DNA from: BA4 sp044376575
GTDB lineage: Bacteria; Bacteroidota; Bacteroidia; CAIKAF01
Reading direction: 5' to 3'
NCBI GenBank assembly: GCA_044376575.1
Contig: JBILKR010000013.1
Coordinates: 1-64,000 of the forward strand
DNA length: 64,000 nucleotides
The position numbers and the translations under genes were made by a program. The notes under the pieces are model-generated. The model ran no database searches, was not told the origin of the DNA, and saw only the letters and a program-made list of their open reading frames with translations. This document shows positions 7,652-15,974 of this stretch, in pieces. Positions within the stretch are counted from its first letter, which is position 1. Each line of letters opens with the position of its first letter.

Positions 7652-9412
7652 ATGAAATCATCTAAAGTAGGGAAGGCCTTTGATATGGGTCTGATGGCAA
7701 GGGTTTTTGAATACACAAAACCATATAAAAAGAGTTTTTATCTCACTGCATTTCTCACCATCTCTCTGGCCTTTTTATCACCGCTTCGTCCCTGGTTAAT
7801 TCAATATACAGTAGATCATTATGTATTGATGCCTGATTTGAATATGCTTGCCGTCATGTCATTAATCATGCTGGTTATATTAATTTTTGAGACCATATTA
7901 CAATATTATCAAACCTATTTGTCCGGCTGGTTAGGTCAAACAGTAATCAGGGATATCAGAAAGGAATTATTTTCACACCTGACTTATTTTAAAATGCAGT
8001 ATTTCGATAAGACACCTATCGGAACGCTTGTAACGCGTGTTGTGAATGATATTGAAACCATGGCTGAAATATTTTCTGAAGGCTTACTTTCAATTGTTGG
8101 TGATTTATTAAAGTTGTTTGTGGTGTTGGGTGTAATGTTTTGGATCGACTGGAAACTAACGCTGGTATGTCTAATTCCTGTTCCTTTCTTGTTAGTGGCA
8201 ACGTGGTTATTTAAAAACGGAATCAGAAAGTCATTTAATGAGGTCAGGAATGAGGTTGCCAATTTGAATGCTTTTACACAGGAGCATATTACGGGGATGT
8301 CATTGGTTCAGGCTTTTAACAGAGAAGAAGAAGAGCTGAGAAGATTCAAGGAAATTAATCAACGTCATCGTACAGCCCATATAAAATCAGTATGGTATTA
8401 TTCCGTATTTTTTCCTGTTGTAGAAATTTTATCTGCCATATCCATTGCATTACTTGTATTGTGGGGAACACGTGATATTATTTACAGTATTTTACCAAGT
8501 ACAACACCCGGTAGAATTATTGAATTTATTTTATATACCTATATGTTATATCGCCCAATGAGACAATTGGCCGACAGATTCAATATTTTACAAATGGGTA
8601 TTGTAAGTGCAGAAAGAATATTTGGATTGCTTGATGCGCAAGATGTAAAGATAAGTGATGGAACTGTTGAAAAAGATCAGATATCAGGTGATATCAGATT
8701 TGAACATGTTAACTTTTCCTATGTAAATGATCAACAGGTGCTGACTGATTTTAATATTCATATCAAACCGGGAGAAAAGATTGCTATTGTTGGAGCTACA
8801 GGATCAGGAAAAACAACTATCATTAATTTACTCAGTCGTTTATATGAATTAAATGAAGGAAGGATTTTAGTTGATGGAACTGATATCCGTGAATTTTCAT
8901 TCAATAATTTACGAAAGCATATAGGAGTGGTACTGCAGGATGTATTTTTATTTTCAGATACTGTTGCTAATAATATCAGTTTGCATCATGAGGATATTAC
9001 AAGAGAACAGATTGTTGAGGCCGCAAAAGCTGTGGGTGCACATGATTTTATTATGAAACTTCCCGGTGATTATGAATATAACGTAAGGGAGAGAGGTGTA
9101 ATGTTATCTGTGGGACAACGTCAGTTAATTAGTTTTATTCGTGCATTTGTATTTAATCCAAACATATTAATACTTGATGAAGCTACTTCATCTATTGATA
9201 CAGAAACTGAAATTCTGATTCAAAAAGCAATTGAAACCATCACCTCAGGTAGAACATCTATCATTATCGCGCATCGTCTTTCTACTGTAAAGCATGTCGA
9301 TCGCATTGTAGTGATGGATCACGGAAAAATTATTGAAGAAGGTTCGCATGCTGAATTAATGGCATTGAACGGACAATATAAAAAACTGATTGATTTACAA
9401 TTTGCAGGATAG
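7652..9412 (+). CDS. ABC exporter half-transporter (MsbA/YheH-like, multidrug or lipid type)
   Basis: A 586-residue fused membrane and ATPase protein. Six hydrophobic segments fill residues 25-330, and the C-terminal third is the nucleotide-binding domain. Walker A is GATGSGKT at 381-388, the signature is LSVGQRQL (Val replacing the second Gly of LSGGQ) near 486, Walker B is ILILDEATSSID, and the H-loop histidine is in IIAHRLSTV. The catalytic glutamate is present, so it is an active subunit. The LSVGQ variant resembles the YheH/BmrD group, which often works as heterodimers, but no second half-transporter lies next to it. The substrate cannot be read from sequence. Confidence 0.88.
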   Translation: MKSSKVGKAFDMGLMARVFEYTKPYKKSFYLTAFLTISLAFLSPLRPWLIQYTVDHYVLMPDLNMLAVMSLIMLVILIFETILQYYQTYLSGWLGQTVIRDIRKELFSHLTYFKMQYFDKTPIGTLVTRVVNDIETMAEIFSEGLLSIVGDLLKLFVVLGVMFWIDWKLTLVCLIPVPFLLVATWLFKNGIRKSFNEVRNEVANLNAFTQEHITGMSLVQAFNREEEELRRFKEINQRHRTAHIKSVWYYSVFFPVVEILSAISIALLVLWGTRDIIYSILPSTTPGRIIEFILYTYMLYRPMRQLADRFNILQMGIVSAERIFGLLDAQDVKISDGTVEKDQISGDIRFEHVNFSYVNDQQVLTDFNIHIKPGEKIAIVGATGSGKTTIINLLSRLYELNEGRILVDGTDIREFSFNNLRKHIGVVLQDVFLFSDTVANNISLHHEDITREQIVEAAKAVGAHDFIMKLPGDYEYNVRERGVMLSVGQRQLISFIRAFVFNPNILILDEATSSIDTETEILIQKAIETITSGRTSIIIAHRLSTVKHVDRIVVMDHGKIIEEGSHAELMALNGQYKKLIDLQFAG

Positions 9413-9414
9413 TT

Positions 9415-9978
9415 ATGCATCTAATTGAACCTTTTGATAAATGGGTAGATTTATATCGTGCAGATGAAGATGCACTCAGTCCATTCTTTGGCAGAGAATA
9501 TTCTGAATCAGAATGCAGAAATACCATTTATAATTATTTTATCCACCCGCAGTGGGATGAATTCGGATCTTCAACATTATATCTTAAAATATTATATACC
9601 GATTATATTCAATCATACACAATTATTGAATTGATGGGTGAATGGAACGACTGTTTATACAATGATATCATGTTTTTAAAACGTGAAGTGATAGATATGC
9701 TTGTGGAGCAAGGCGTTAAATATTTTATTATCATCGGAGAGAATGTTTTAAATTTTCATTACTCTGATGATTCATATTATGAAGAGTGGTTTGATGATAT
9801 TGATGATGGCTGGATTGTTTTTATGAATTTCAGAGACCACATATATCCCGAAATGAAAAGAGCAAGAATAGATAGTTATGTGATGTATGGTCCGTCTTTT
9901 CAGCATGTCAACTGGAGGAAATTACAGCCACAACAGTTATTTCAATTGATTCAGACGGGTTTATCAAGATTGTTGTAA
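9415..9978 (+). CDS. Conserved-looking hypothetical cytoplasmic protein
   Basis: A 187-residue protein with no signal peptide or membrane segment and no motif I recognise. It is rich in Tyr, Trp, Asp and Glu, with an acidic stretch SYYEEWFDDIDDGW near residues 120-133. The start lies 2 bp after the ABC exporter stop, so it is probably the last gene of the truA-ABC transcript. Its 3' end overlaps the convergent NUDIX gene by 28 bp. Codon use and continuous length make it a real gene. No function is assigned. Confidence 0.7.
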   Translation: MHLIEPFDKWVDLYRADEDALSPFFGREYSESECRNTIYNYFIHPQWDEFGSSTLYLKILYTDYIQSYTIIELMGEWNDCLYNDIMFLKREVIDMLVEQGVKYFIIIGENVLNFHYSDDSYYEEWFDDIDDGWIVFMNFRDHIYPEMKRARIDSYVMYGPSFQHVNWRKLQPQQLFQLIQTGLSRLL

Positions 9979-10415
9979 TAATCTGAAATTAATTTGGCAA
10001 CGTGTTTGTCTATAGGATAACTCATTAAATTTTCATTTACATTTTCAATGCTTATCCACCTGAAAAAATGTTGATTGTTATCTCCACTGAATATCGCTGA
10101 TGAATTTTTTGATGCTTTAATGAGATCAGGATTTTTAATTTCAACTGAATAGTATATGCTGATGATTTGTGTTGACTGATGAAAAGCTGATGCCTGAAAG
10201 AAATCTGTGGTATAAAAATGTTTTGCAGATTCAATTTCTATATTGAGTTCTTCCATAAGTTCACGTTTTAAAGTATCTATAGGTCCTTCTCCGAATTCAA
10301 GTCCGCCACCGGGAAATTTGGTCATATTTATTCCAGCATAGGTTTCGTCACTTACCAATACATGGTTTTTGTTCATAATCAAACCATATACCCTTACCGT
10401 TAACTGTGGTTTCAT
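9951..10415 (-). CDS. NUDIX hydrolase
   Basis: A 154-residue protein with a NUDIX box at residues 37-58: GGLEFGEG, then the RELMEEL helix that binds the metal. The usual Gly near the end of the box is replaced by Asn (LNI). NUDIX enzymes cleave nucleoside diphosphates linked to another moiety; the substrate here (for example an oxidised dNTP or a sugar nucleotide) is not predictable. The frame can be extended to a TTG at 10421, but the ATG at 10415 gives the standard beta-strand start KPQLTVRVYG. It overlaps the convergent upstream gene and is separated from the next gene by a terminator. Confidence 0.88.
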   Translation of the reverse strand: MKPQLTVRVYGLIMNKNHVLVSDETYAGINMTKFPGGGLEFGEGPIDTLKRELMEELNIEIESAKHFYTTDFFQASAFHQSTQIISIYYSVEIKNPDLIKASKNSSAIFSGDNNQHFFRWISIENVNENLMSYPIDKHVAKLISDYYNNLDKPV

Positions 10416-10433
10416 ATTCAATATTTTAAATAA

Positions 10434-10467
10434 AAAAAACTCTCACAGAAGCTGTGAGAGTTTTTTA
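10434..10467 (-). terminator. Rho-independent terminator of the DUF4920 gene, bidirectional in form
   Basis: A perfect 9-bp stem, CTCTCACAG with CTGTGAGAG, and a 3-nt loop at 10449-10451. It is flanked by a run of A on the left and T on the right, so it can end transcription both ways. It sits 20 bp after the stop of the leftward DUF4920 gene. Confidence 0.85.
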
Positions 10468-10480
10468 TTAATCATGCAAT

Positions 10481-10972
10481 TTATTTTATAATTACACCTC
10501 TTGCTTCAAAGGTATAAGATGTATCAGCCTGGGTGATTGCAGCTACTTCTTCTTTTGATTTACCGGCATCTTCGGCTTTGTGTTTTAACCATTCAACGCT
10601 TTCAATTTCTTTGCGAATCATTCCACTCATTACCACTGTCTTTCCGGCAGCATCTTTGGGAACAAAGAATCCGTAATCTTTAAATTTAACAGTCATCAGA
10701 TTACCTTCAGGAAACTGAACATCCATCCAACATCCCTTTTTCTGACAAATTTCTACAATTTGTGTTGTAAATTTTACTTCTGCAGAATCAGTACTGTTCA
10801 TAATTTTTGCGAGAGAGTCGCCGTTAATTGCACCTTCTTCATTGATGGTGTCTCCAAAAATGGTTAATGAATCAACCTTTGTTGAATCTGTTCCATTTCC
10901 TTCTGTTTTGTCTTTTGTATTACATGATATCATTGAAAAGACAATGATTGATAAAGAGATAAAGTATTTCAT
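10481..10972 (-). CDS. DUF4920 lipoprotein
   Basis: A 163-residue protein. The N-terminus is a lipoprotein signal ending in FSMISC, followed by a Lys/Thr/Ser/Asp-rich linker. The conserved core has ICQKKGCWMDVQF, then MTVKFKDYGFFVPKDAAGK and MSGMIRKEIESVEWLKHKAEDAG, the hallmarks of DUF4920, a Bacteroidota family. The paired cysteines and a Met-rich surrounding could suggest metal or redox chemistry, but no function is established that I know of. It is likely anchored in the outer or inner membrane facing the periplasm. It is monocistronic, with its own terminator and a candidate -7 element. Confidence 0.82.
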   Translation of the reverse strand: MKYFISLSIIVFSMISCNTKDKTEGNGTDSTKVDSLTIFGDTINEEGAINGDSLAKIMNSTDSAEVKFTTQIVEICQKKGCWMDVQFPEGNLMTVKFKDYGFFVPKDAAGKTVVMSGMIRKEIESVEWLKHKAEDAGKSKEEVAAITQADTSYTFEARGVIIK

Positions 10973-10992
10973 ATAACAAATGTTTATGAGAA

Positions 10993-11000
10993 CAAAAATA
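10993..11000 (-). promoter_or_regulatory. Candidate -7 element for the DUF4920 gene
   Basis: The minus strand reads TATTTTTG (TAnnTTTG), about 20 nt before the ATG. It is located between the mnmD stop and the lipoprotein start. AT richness makes a chance match possible. Confidence 0.35.
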
Positions 11001-11007
11001 GTTAAAA

Positions 11008-11661
11008 TTATTGAGGATTAACTGCCCTGATCATCTCACGTTTCATGGGAGGTCCGGGTAGTGTTTCAATCACGAATCCGCACGATTTAAGCGTCCTTTT
11101 AACTACGCCTTTTGCACAGTAGGTAACTAAAAATCCTCCTGGCACCAATATTCTGAAAATTTTTTCAAAACAATCTTGCGTCCACATTTCTGGTTGTTTT
11201 TCAGGTGCAAATGCATCGTAAAAAACAATATCAAAATATGTTTCTGTTTCAAATTTTTGAATGGATGTCTCTTTCTTAATTATTGAAAAGTAATCATGAA
11301 TTAATGCTGATATGTCCCATTGATATTCATTTATTTTTTTCCAGTATTCATCATTTTTTAAAAATTGATGGTAATTTAACTGATCAGTGATTGAGGCGGC
11401 CAATGGCTTTGTCTCCAATGAAGTATAAAATATTTTTTTGCTGAGTTGTTCTGCTTCTATACATGATAAAAATGCATTTAATCCGGTTCCAAATCCTACT
11501 TCGAGTATGTGAACGGGATTTACTTTTGAATGGTGTACTCCATTCAGAATAAATACATGTTTTGATTCATTGATTGAGCCATGCCTTGAATGATATGTTT
11601 CATTTAATTCAGGAACATACAATGTATTACTTCCATCGCCGGTTACAATAAGTTCAGGCAT
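11008..11661 (-). CDS. mnmD: MnmD-type tRNA 5-(aminomethyl)-2-thiouridine methyltransferase (DUF752)
   Basis: A 217-residue stand-alone version of the MnmC N-terminal domain. It uses SAM to complete mnm5 modification of wobble U34 in some tRNAs. The SAM loop is EVGFGTGLNAFL, the acidic motif is DIVFYDAFAPEKQPEMW, and the C-terminal block has GGFLVTYCAKGVVKR and LPGPPMKREM, which are diagnostic. The FAD-dependent oxidase half of MnmC is absent, as in other MnmD proteins. The stop of the upstream PD40 gene abuts its ATG (TAAATG), so it ends a three-gene operon with two TPR proteins. Confidence 0.9.
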   Translation of the reverse strand: MPELIVTGDGSNTLYVPELNETYHSRHGSINESKHVFILNGVHHSKVNPVHILEVGFGTGLNAFLSCIEAEQLSKKIFYTSLETKPLAASITDQLNYHQFLKNDEYWKKINEYQWDISALIHDYFSIIKKETSIQKFETETYFDIVFYDAFAPEKQPEMWTQDCFEKIFRILVPGGFLVTYCAKGVVKRTLKSCGFVIETLPGPPMKREMIRAVNPQ

Positions 11662-13062
11662 TTATATATCATTAGGTATGATGAATGATTTTTGTATTGA
11701 CGGAAAACTATAAAACAACATTTCTTCTTTTTGTATTCCCGGCGATTTGCTTTGTGGCGGAAGGAGTATCAGATAAATAGCTGTTTTTTCATCTTTATCA
11801 TTTTGTAAAACCATGATACCTTTATTTCCGGTTTTTAATGAAAAAAAGTTTTTTTCATTTTTAATTGTATTGATAGGATAGCCAAGTTGCTGGGGTGCTG
11901 AAAATACTTTTTCAGCGAAAGAAGATTTGAATATATCAGCTCCACCAATTGATTGTTGTCTGTCTGACGTGATATATGCAATTTCTTCATTACCACTAAA
12001 TGATATATTCCATTCGTTCTTATCTGAATTGATTTCACCGCCTATATTTACCGGGTTTTTCCACCATCCGTTTTCATCCTTCATACTCATCCAGATATCA
12101 TATTCTCCCATCCCTCCGTTTCTATTGGTAATTATATAAAGCATACTGTCATTATTACTGAAAGTTGCGTTTATTTCATTTTGAAATGTATTGATGACTG
12201 ATGGCATTTTAACAGGATTACTCCAACGGGTTCCCATTAAATTACTTTCATATAAATCATAATCATTATCCTTACTTCTGCTTTTTAAAATCAATTTGTT
12301 TTTTCTGCCTGAAATACAAACCATTTCAAAATTTTGATCAGAAAAATTGTCTATATTCAGCTGTAAAGGTTTACTCCAGCCGCTTTCTACTGCTGAAGAA
12401 TAATAATTAATAATTTTCTCAAACCCCTTCTCGTCTTTTATTAAGACATTAAAAAACAGTTCATTTTCATCTGACGATAGAAAAGGATGAGTGATAATAT
12501 CATAATTTCCGATAGAGATATTTATTTTTTCAATCTTGGTATTAATGGGATTACTGAGTATTGTTTTTATATTCCTTGTTTTTTGAATATAATGATCTGC
12601 AATTGAATCGAGCATTTCTCCACCATTTCCATCATTGATGAATTTTTTCAGGTGATCGTAAGACTCTTCATATTTCATTGTATAAAATTCACATACTCCC
12701 AGCCAAAGTATAAGTCTGATATCATGTTCTGTATCTAATTGTACCGCTTTCTCAAAAAATGGCTGTGCTTTTTCATATTTACTTAATATAAAATATGAGT
12801 TGCCTATTTTAAAATTTAATTCTTCATTATTGGGATTAAATTCATAAGCTGGTTGGAGAAGATCAATAACTGGCTGCATGTATTTATCATTAGCTGCAAT
12901 TTTTTTATTATATAACCTATATGCTGCACCTAGTTTTTTCTTAATAACAGAGAGTTCTTTTTTCTTATCCTGAAAATTATCCGCAGTAAAATCTATATTT
13001 CGCTGACTGTAACTATAAGTTACTGTTAGTATGAAAAAAATATGTAGAGTTATTTTCTTCAT
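11662..13062 (-). CDS. Exported TPR and PD40 beta-propeller protein
   Basis: A 466-residue protein with a signal peptide ending near YSYSQ (residue 19). Residues about 55-160 contain tetratricopeptide-like helices (ELNFKIGNSYFILSKYEKA, PFFEKAVQLD). Residues about 190-430 contain WD40-like PD40 blades with repeating patterns such as NELFFNVL, SNNDSMLYIITNR, GEYDIWMS and ADIFKSS. This layout matches the front part of PorE-like T9SS and gliding proteins, but the OmpA peptidoglycan-binding domain that normally follows is missing. It overlaps the preceding TPR gene by 4 bp (ATGA). A periplasmic scaffold role is an inference. Confidence 0.75.
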   Translation of the reverse strand: MKKITLHIFFILTVTYSYSQRNIDFTADNFQDKKKELSVIKKKLGAAYRLYNKKIAANDKYMQPVIDLLQPAYEFNPNNEELNFKIGNSYFILSKYEKAQPFFEKAVQLDTEHDIRLILWLGVCEFYTMKYEESYDHLKKFINDGNGGEMLDSIADHYIQKTRNIKTILSNPINTKIEKINISIGNYDIITHPFLSSDENELFFNVLIKDEKGFEKIINYYSSAVESGWSKPLQLNIDNFSDQNFEMVCISGRKNKLILKSRSKDNDYDLYESNLMGTRWSNPVKMPSVINTFQNEINATFSNNDSMLYIITNRNGGMGEYDIWMSMKDENGWWKNPVNIGGEINSDKNEWNISFSGNEEIAYITSDRQQSIGGADIFKSSFAEKVFSAPQQLGYPINTIKNEKNFFSLKTGNKGIMVLQNDKDEKTAIYLILLPPQSKSPGIQKEEMLFYSFPSIQKSFIIPNDI

Positions 13063-14099
13063 GGATTACACTGTTTTTCGATATACTTTCCTGCCTTTTC
13101 AATACCCAGTGAAAAAGCTTTTTTCCAAGATAAACAGGCATCATCCCACCTGAAAATATTTTCCAATGCGATTCCTTTGTTAAGATAAATAAGTGCATTT
13201 GTGGGTTCAATAAGCTGTGCTTTATCAAGATCAATCAATGCTTCTTCATATTTTTTTATTTCTATCAGTGCCGCACTTCGATTAATTAATGCTGTTACAA
13301 AATTTGAAGAGTCTTCAATTGCTTCAGTGAAAAGTTCAAGTGCTCCTAAATAATTCCCTGAATTATATTCAACAATTCCTAGACTATTTTTTACAATTGG
13401 GTTCTCTTCGCTCAGTTCAAGTGCCTTTTCATAGTAAATGATTGCTTTTTCAATTTGTGAAGAGTTCTCCATCAACCTTCCATATGAATAAGTATAAAAT
13501 GGATTTTCACTGTCTAGTTTTATCGCCTGTTTTAATGAAATGGTTGCACTGTCAATTTTACCGGTTATTTCATAACAAATTGCTTTTTCATGTAATGCAG
13601 CAGCATAGTCTTCATTAAAAAGAATACACTTGTTCAGTTGATGTAAAGCATCTGTGTATTCCTGATTTCTGCAATATATGATGCCCTTGTAAAAATAGGG
13701 TTCGTAATATTGTGCATAATAGTAATTTTCAAAATCAAAATCAGCCAATGCACCTTGATAATCACCAAAATGATATTTGCATAAACCCCGATAAAAGTTT
13801 GCCTTAGGAAATGATGGCTGTATAAATAATAGCACATCCATATCTTTTAGTGCTGAAACATAATCACCACGATTAATAAAAATGGTTCCCCTGTTAAATA
13901 ATGCTTTTTCGTGTCGTGGATTAATTTGCAGACAATGATTAAATGATTCCAATGCCATTTCTTCATCTTCTTCCTGCCAGTATAATATTCCATCCTGGTA
14001 CTGTCTTTCTGCTTCCTTTAGCGATTGACAAAATCCATTGGTCCTGAAAAAAATAAATAATAGTAATGTTAATGTTTTAAAAAACACCCCGCAATTCAT
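13059..14099 (-). CDS. Exported tetratricopeptide-repeat protein
   Basis: A 346-residue protein with a signal peptide (hydrophobic segment at 8-19, cleavage near GFCQ). Almost all the rest is TPR: about eight 34-residue units with patterns such as ALFNRGTIFINRGDYVSALKD, AIIYYEKALEL and ALINRSAALIEIKKYEEAL. TPRs bind partner proteins and have no catalytic role. It is translationally coupled to the PD40 protein downstream, which suggests that the two act together at the periplasmic side. I see no motif for a specific pathway. Confidence 0.8.
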   Translation of the reverse strand: MNCGVFFKTLTLLLFIFFRTNGFCQSLKEAERQYQDGILYWQEEDEEMALESFNHCLQINPRHEKALFNRGTIFINRGDYVSALKDMDVLLFIQPSFPKANFYRGLCKYHFGDYQGALADFDFENYYYAQYYEPYFYKGIIYCRNQEYTDALHQLNKCILFNEDYAAALHEKAICYEITGKIDSATISLKQAIKLDSENPFYTYSYGRLMENSSQIEKAIIYYEKALELSEENPIVKNSLGIVEYNSGNYLGALELFTEAIEDSSNFVTALINRSAALIEIKKYEEALIDLDKAQLIEPTNALIYLNKGIALENIFRWDDACLSWKKAFSLGIEKAGKYIEKQCNP

Positions 14100-14148
14100 G
14101 GGGCTAATTTAATAAAAAATAGGTAATTGATATGATTGTATTTATTAC

Positions 14149-14802
14149 CTATTTCTGATGATTAATAATCATCAGAAATTGTGTTTGATCAAAAAACTCT
14201 TCAAATCCAATCACATCATTTCTGATCCATTTTTCTTTATTAAAAATATTTGTATCAGTTGATGTGCTGATGATATGATGAATAAATTCAGTACAGTAGA
14301 AACTTAGTGAGTCTTTATGTGAAAAGGCATTGTCAAAAGGTGTTTTATTCGATAAATAATAAAATGATTTATTAATAATTTTTACCCTCACCGAATCCTC
14401 AATTTGAGGTCTTACAATGATGATACTATTTTCTTTAGCTCCATTTGTAAATTGATGAATATGTTCTATTTGTACACCATCGTTTTTACTAATATGACCG
14501 GAAATGGAATGTATTACGTACCATTGGTTTTTCTGCTTAACGATAATACCACAGTGAGTGATATTTCTTTTGTCGGCATTCATGTTCTGAATCGCATCGC
14601 TCACCCATCCGTATCCTCTGCGTAAAATGATATCACCTTCTTTTATTTGTTTTAATTCCGTAACAGATAAATTGTCTTTGGGTGAATTAAAACTTTCGTC
14701 AATGTTTCTGAATTTGTTTACTTGATATAGGAAAGCTCCGAATATGATGAATAATAAAAAAAAGAAAATATAAATTTTATTTTTTAATATTATCTGATAC
14801 AA
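14149..14802 (-). CDS. YiiX/YebB-like permuted NlpC/P60 cysteine hydrolase, membrane-anchored
   Basis: A 217-residue protein. One hydrophobic helix spans residues 9-27, followed by a hydrolase domain. The permuted papain-fold catalytic pair is H83 in NITHCGIIV and C170 in SFYCTEFI; GDIILRRGYG at 56-65 is the typical domain start. Family members cut amide bonds of peptidoglycan peptides or lipid-linked substrates. No in-frame ATG exists before residue 73, so translation must begin at the TTG at 14802, one base after the stop of the upstream lipoprotein gene; this implies coupling. Confidence 0.8.
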   Translation of the reverse strand: MYQIILKNKIYIFFFLLFIIFGAFLYQVNKFRNIDESFNSPKDNLSVTELKQIKEGDIILRRGYGWVSDAIQNMNADKRNITHCGIIVKQKNQWYVIHSISGHISKNDGVQIEHIHQFTNGAKENSIIIVRPQIEDSVRVKIINKSFYYLSNKTPFDNAFSHKDSLSFYCTEFIHHIISTSTDTNIFNKEKWIRNDVIGFEEFFDQTQFLMIINHQK

Positions 14803-14803
14803 A

Positions 14804-15295
14804 TTATTGCTGATTTTCTATAAGTGAATCTTTAGCAGTGAAGTCTGTAGTGTCAGCAGTTTCTTCTGTTTCAATCAGTTCGTAATCTATGTCATCTGCC
14901 ATTTCTAAATCAGATGCTGGAGATTCTTTTCCATGACTGATCAGCCATTTCCCATCTTTTTTTACTAAGTTGATCATGCTTTTTTGATCTTCAAAAACAC
15001 AACAATAAAAACAAGTTGCAGTGCTGTCTTTTACTTCACATTTAATGTCTTTAATTTCCTTGATCCAGTTTTCATCTGTTGTTGCAGTGTCGCTGATGTT
15101 CTCTTCCATAAACTCCCAAAAAGTTATATGTTTTTTGGTGGCTTCGTCACCCAGTGATTTAGCTTTATCCCAGTCTTTTTTCTGAACGGCAGTAAGAAAT
15201 TCTTTGGTTACATATTCAGGACTATTTTTTTTCTGACATGAAACCATGCCTAAGAAAACAAATAAAGATGGAATTAATATTATTTTATTCATCAT
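14804..15295 (-). CDS. DUF4878-like lipoprotein (NTF2-like fold)
   Basis: A 163-residue protein with a lipoprotein signal ending FLGMVSC. The mature part begins PEYVTKEFLTAVQKKDWDKAKSLGDEAT, the usual opening of DUF4878 and other NTF2-like lipoproteins, and ends in a strongly acidic Thr/Glu/Asp tail. A Cys-Tyr-Cys-Cys stretch (TCFYCCVF) lies in the middle beta sheet. The family has no known catalytic activity and probably binds a ligand or protein at the envelope. It is upstream of, and almost fused in translation to, the YiiX-like hydrolase, so it may help that enzyme. Confidence 0.75.
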   Translation of the reverse strand: MMNKIILIPSLFVFLGMVSCQKKNSPEYVTKEFLTAVQKKDWDKAKSLGDEATKKHITFWEFMEENISDTATTDENWIKEIKDIKCEVKDSTATCFYCCVFEDQKSMINLVKKDGKWLISHGKESPASDLEMADDIDYELIETEETADTTDFTAKDSLIENQQ

Positions 15296-15320
15296 TTTTT
15301 TATTTCAATTCATTATAAAA

Positions 15321-15968
15321 TTACTTTTTTTTGCGGAATGTAAAGTCTGGTTCTTCTCCTTTTATTAATCTTTTAATATTTGCACGATGAGTATATATAA
15401 TTAATAATGGATAAATGATAATAATAATGTTATCAATAATGTTCCAGGGATGTTTCATAATCAATAAGCTTACGCCAAATGCAATTCCTGAGATGATAGA
15501 ACTTGCAGAAACTTTTTTATACAATAAAAATACAATTGCAAATACATTAATACAGATTAAAGCAACCATCATATCTATTCCAATAGCAATACCTAGGAAC
15601 GTAGCAACACCTTTTCCTCCTTTAAATTTTTCATATACCGGAAAAATATGACCAAACACTGCGGCTAATCCAAGTACCAATTCAGGATATTCGAGTTCGT
15701 TAAAATGTAGGGGAGGAGTATTGAATAATACACTTGAAATTGCAGGGATATTTACAGCAATTGAGCCTTTGGCTATGTCAATAAGTAAAACAGCAATTGC
15801 AGTTGTTCTGCCGAATGCACGATATGTGTTTGTGGCTCCTGCATTCCCGCTTCCGATAGTTCTTACATCTTTTCCATAAAAAATTCTTCCAATCCAAATT
15901 GAGGTTGCTATTGCACCGATGAGGTATGCTGCAATAATGTAAATGATAAAAAGATATGTTGTATCCAT
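15321..15968 (-). CDS. plsY: Acyl-phosphate glycerol-3-phosphate acyltransferase
   Basis: A 215-residue inner-membrane protein with about six hydrophobic helices. It transfers an acyl group from acyl phosphate to glycerol 3-phosphate, the first step of phospholipid synthesis. The three signature loops are present: GSGNAGATNTYRAFG, GHIFPVYEKFKGGKGVATFLG and, near the C-terminus, YTHRANIKRLIKGEE. The length is normal for the Bacteroidota. It lies 6 bp downstream of the giant exported gene and 25 bp upstream of the DUF4878-like lipoprotein gene, all leftward, so this may be one long operon from tpiA to the hydrolase. Confidence 0.95.
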   Translation of the reverse strand: MDTTYLFIIYIIAAYLIGAIATSIWIGRIFYGKDVRTIGSGNAGATNTYRAFGRTTAIAVLLIDIAKGSIAVNIPAISSVLFNTPPLHFNELEYPELVLGLAAVFGHIFPVYEKFKGGKGVATFLGIAIGIDMMVALICINVFAIVFLLYKKVSASSIISGIAFGVSLLIMKHPWNIIDNIIIIIYPLLIIYTHRANIKRLIKGEEPDFTFRKKK

Positions 15969-15974
15969 AGTTGA

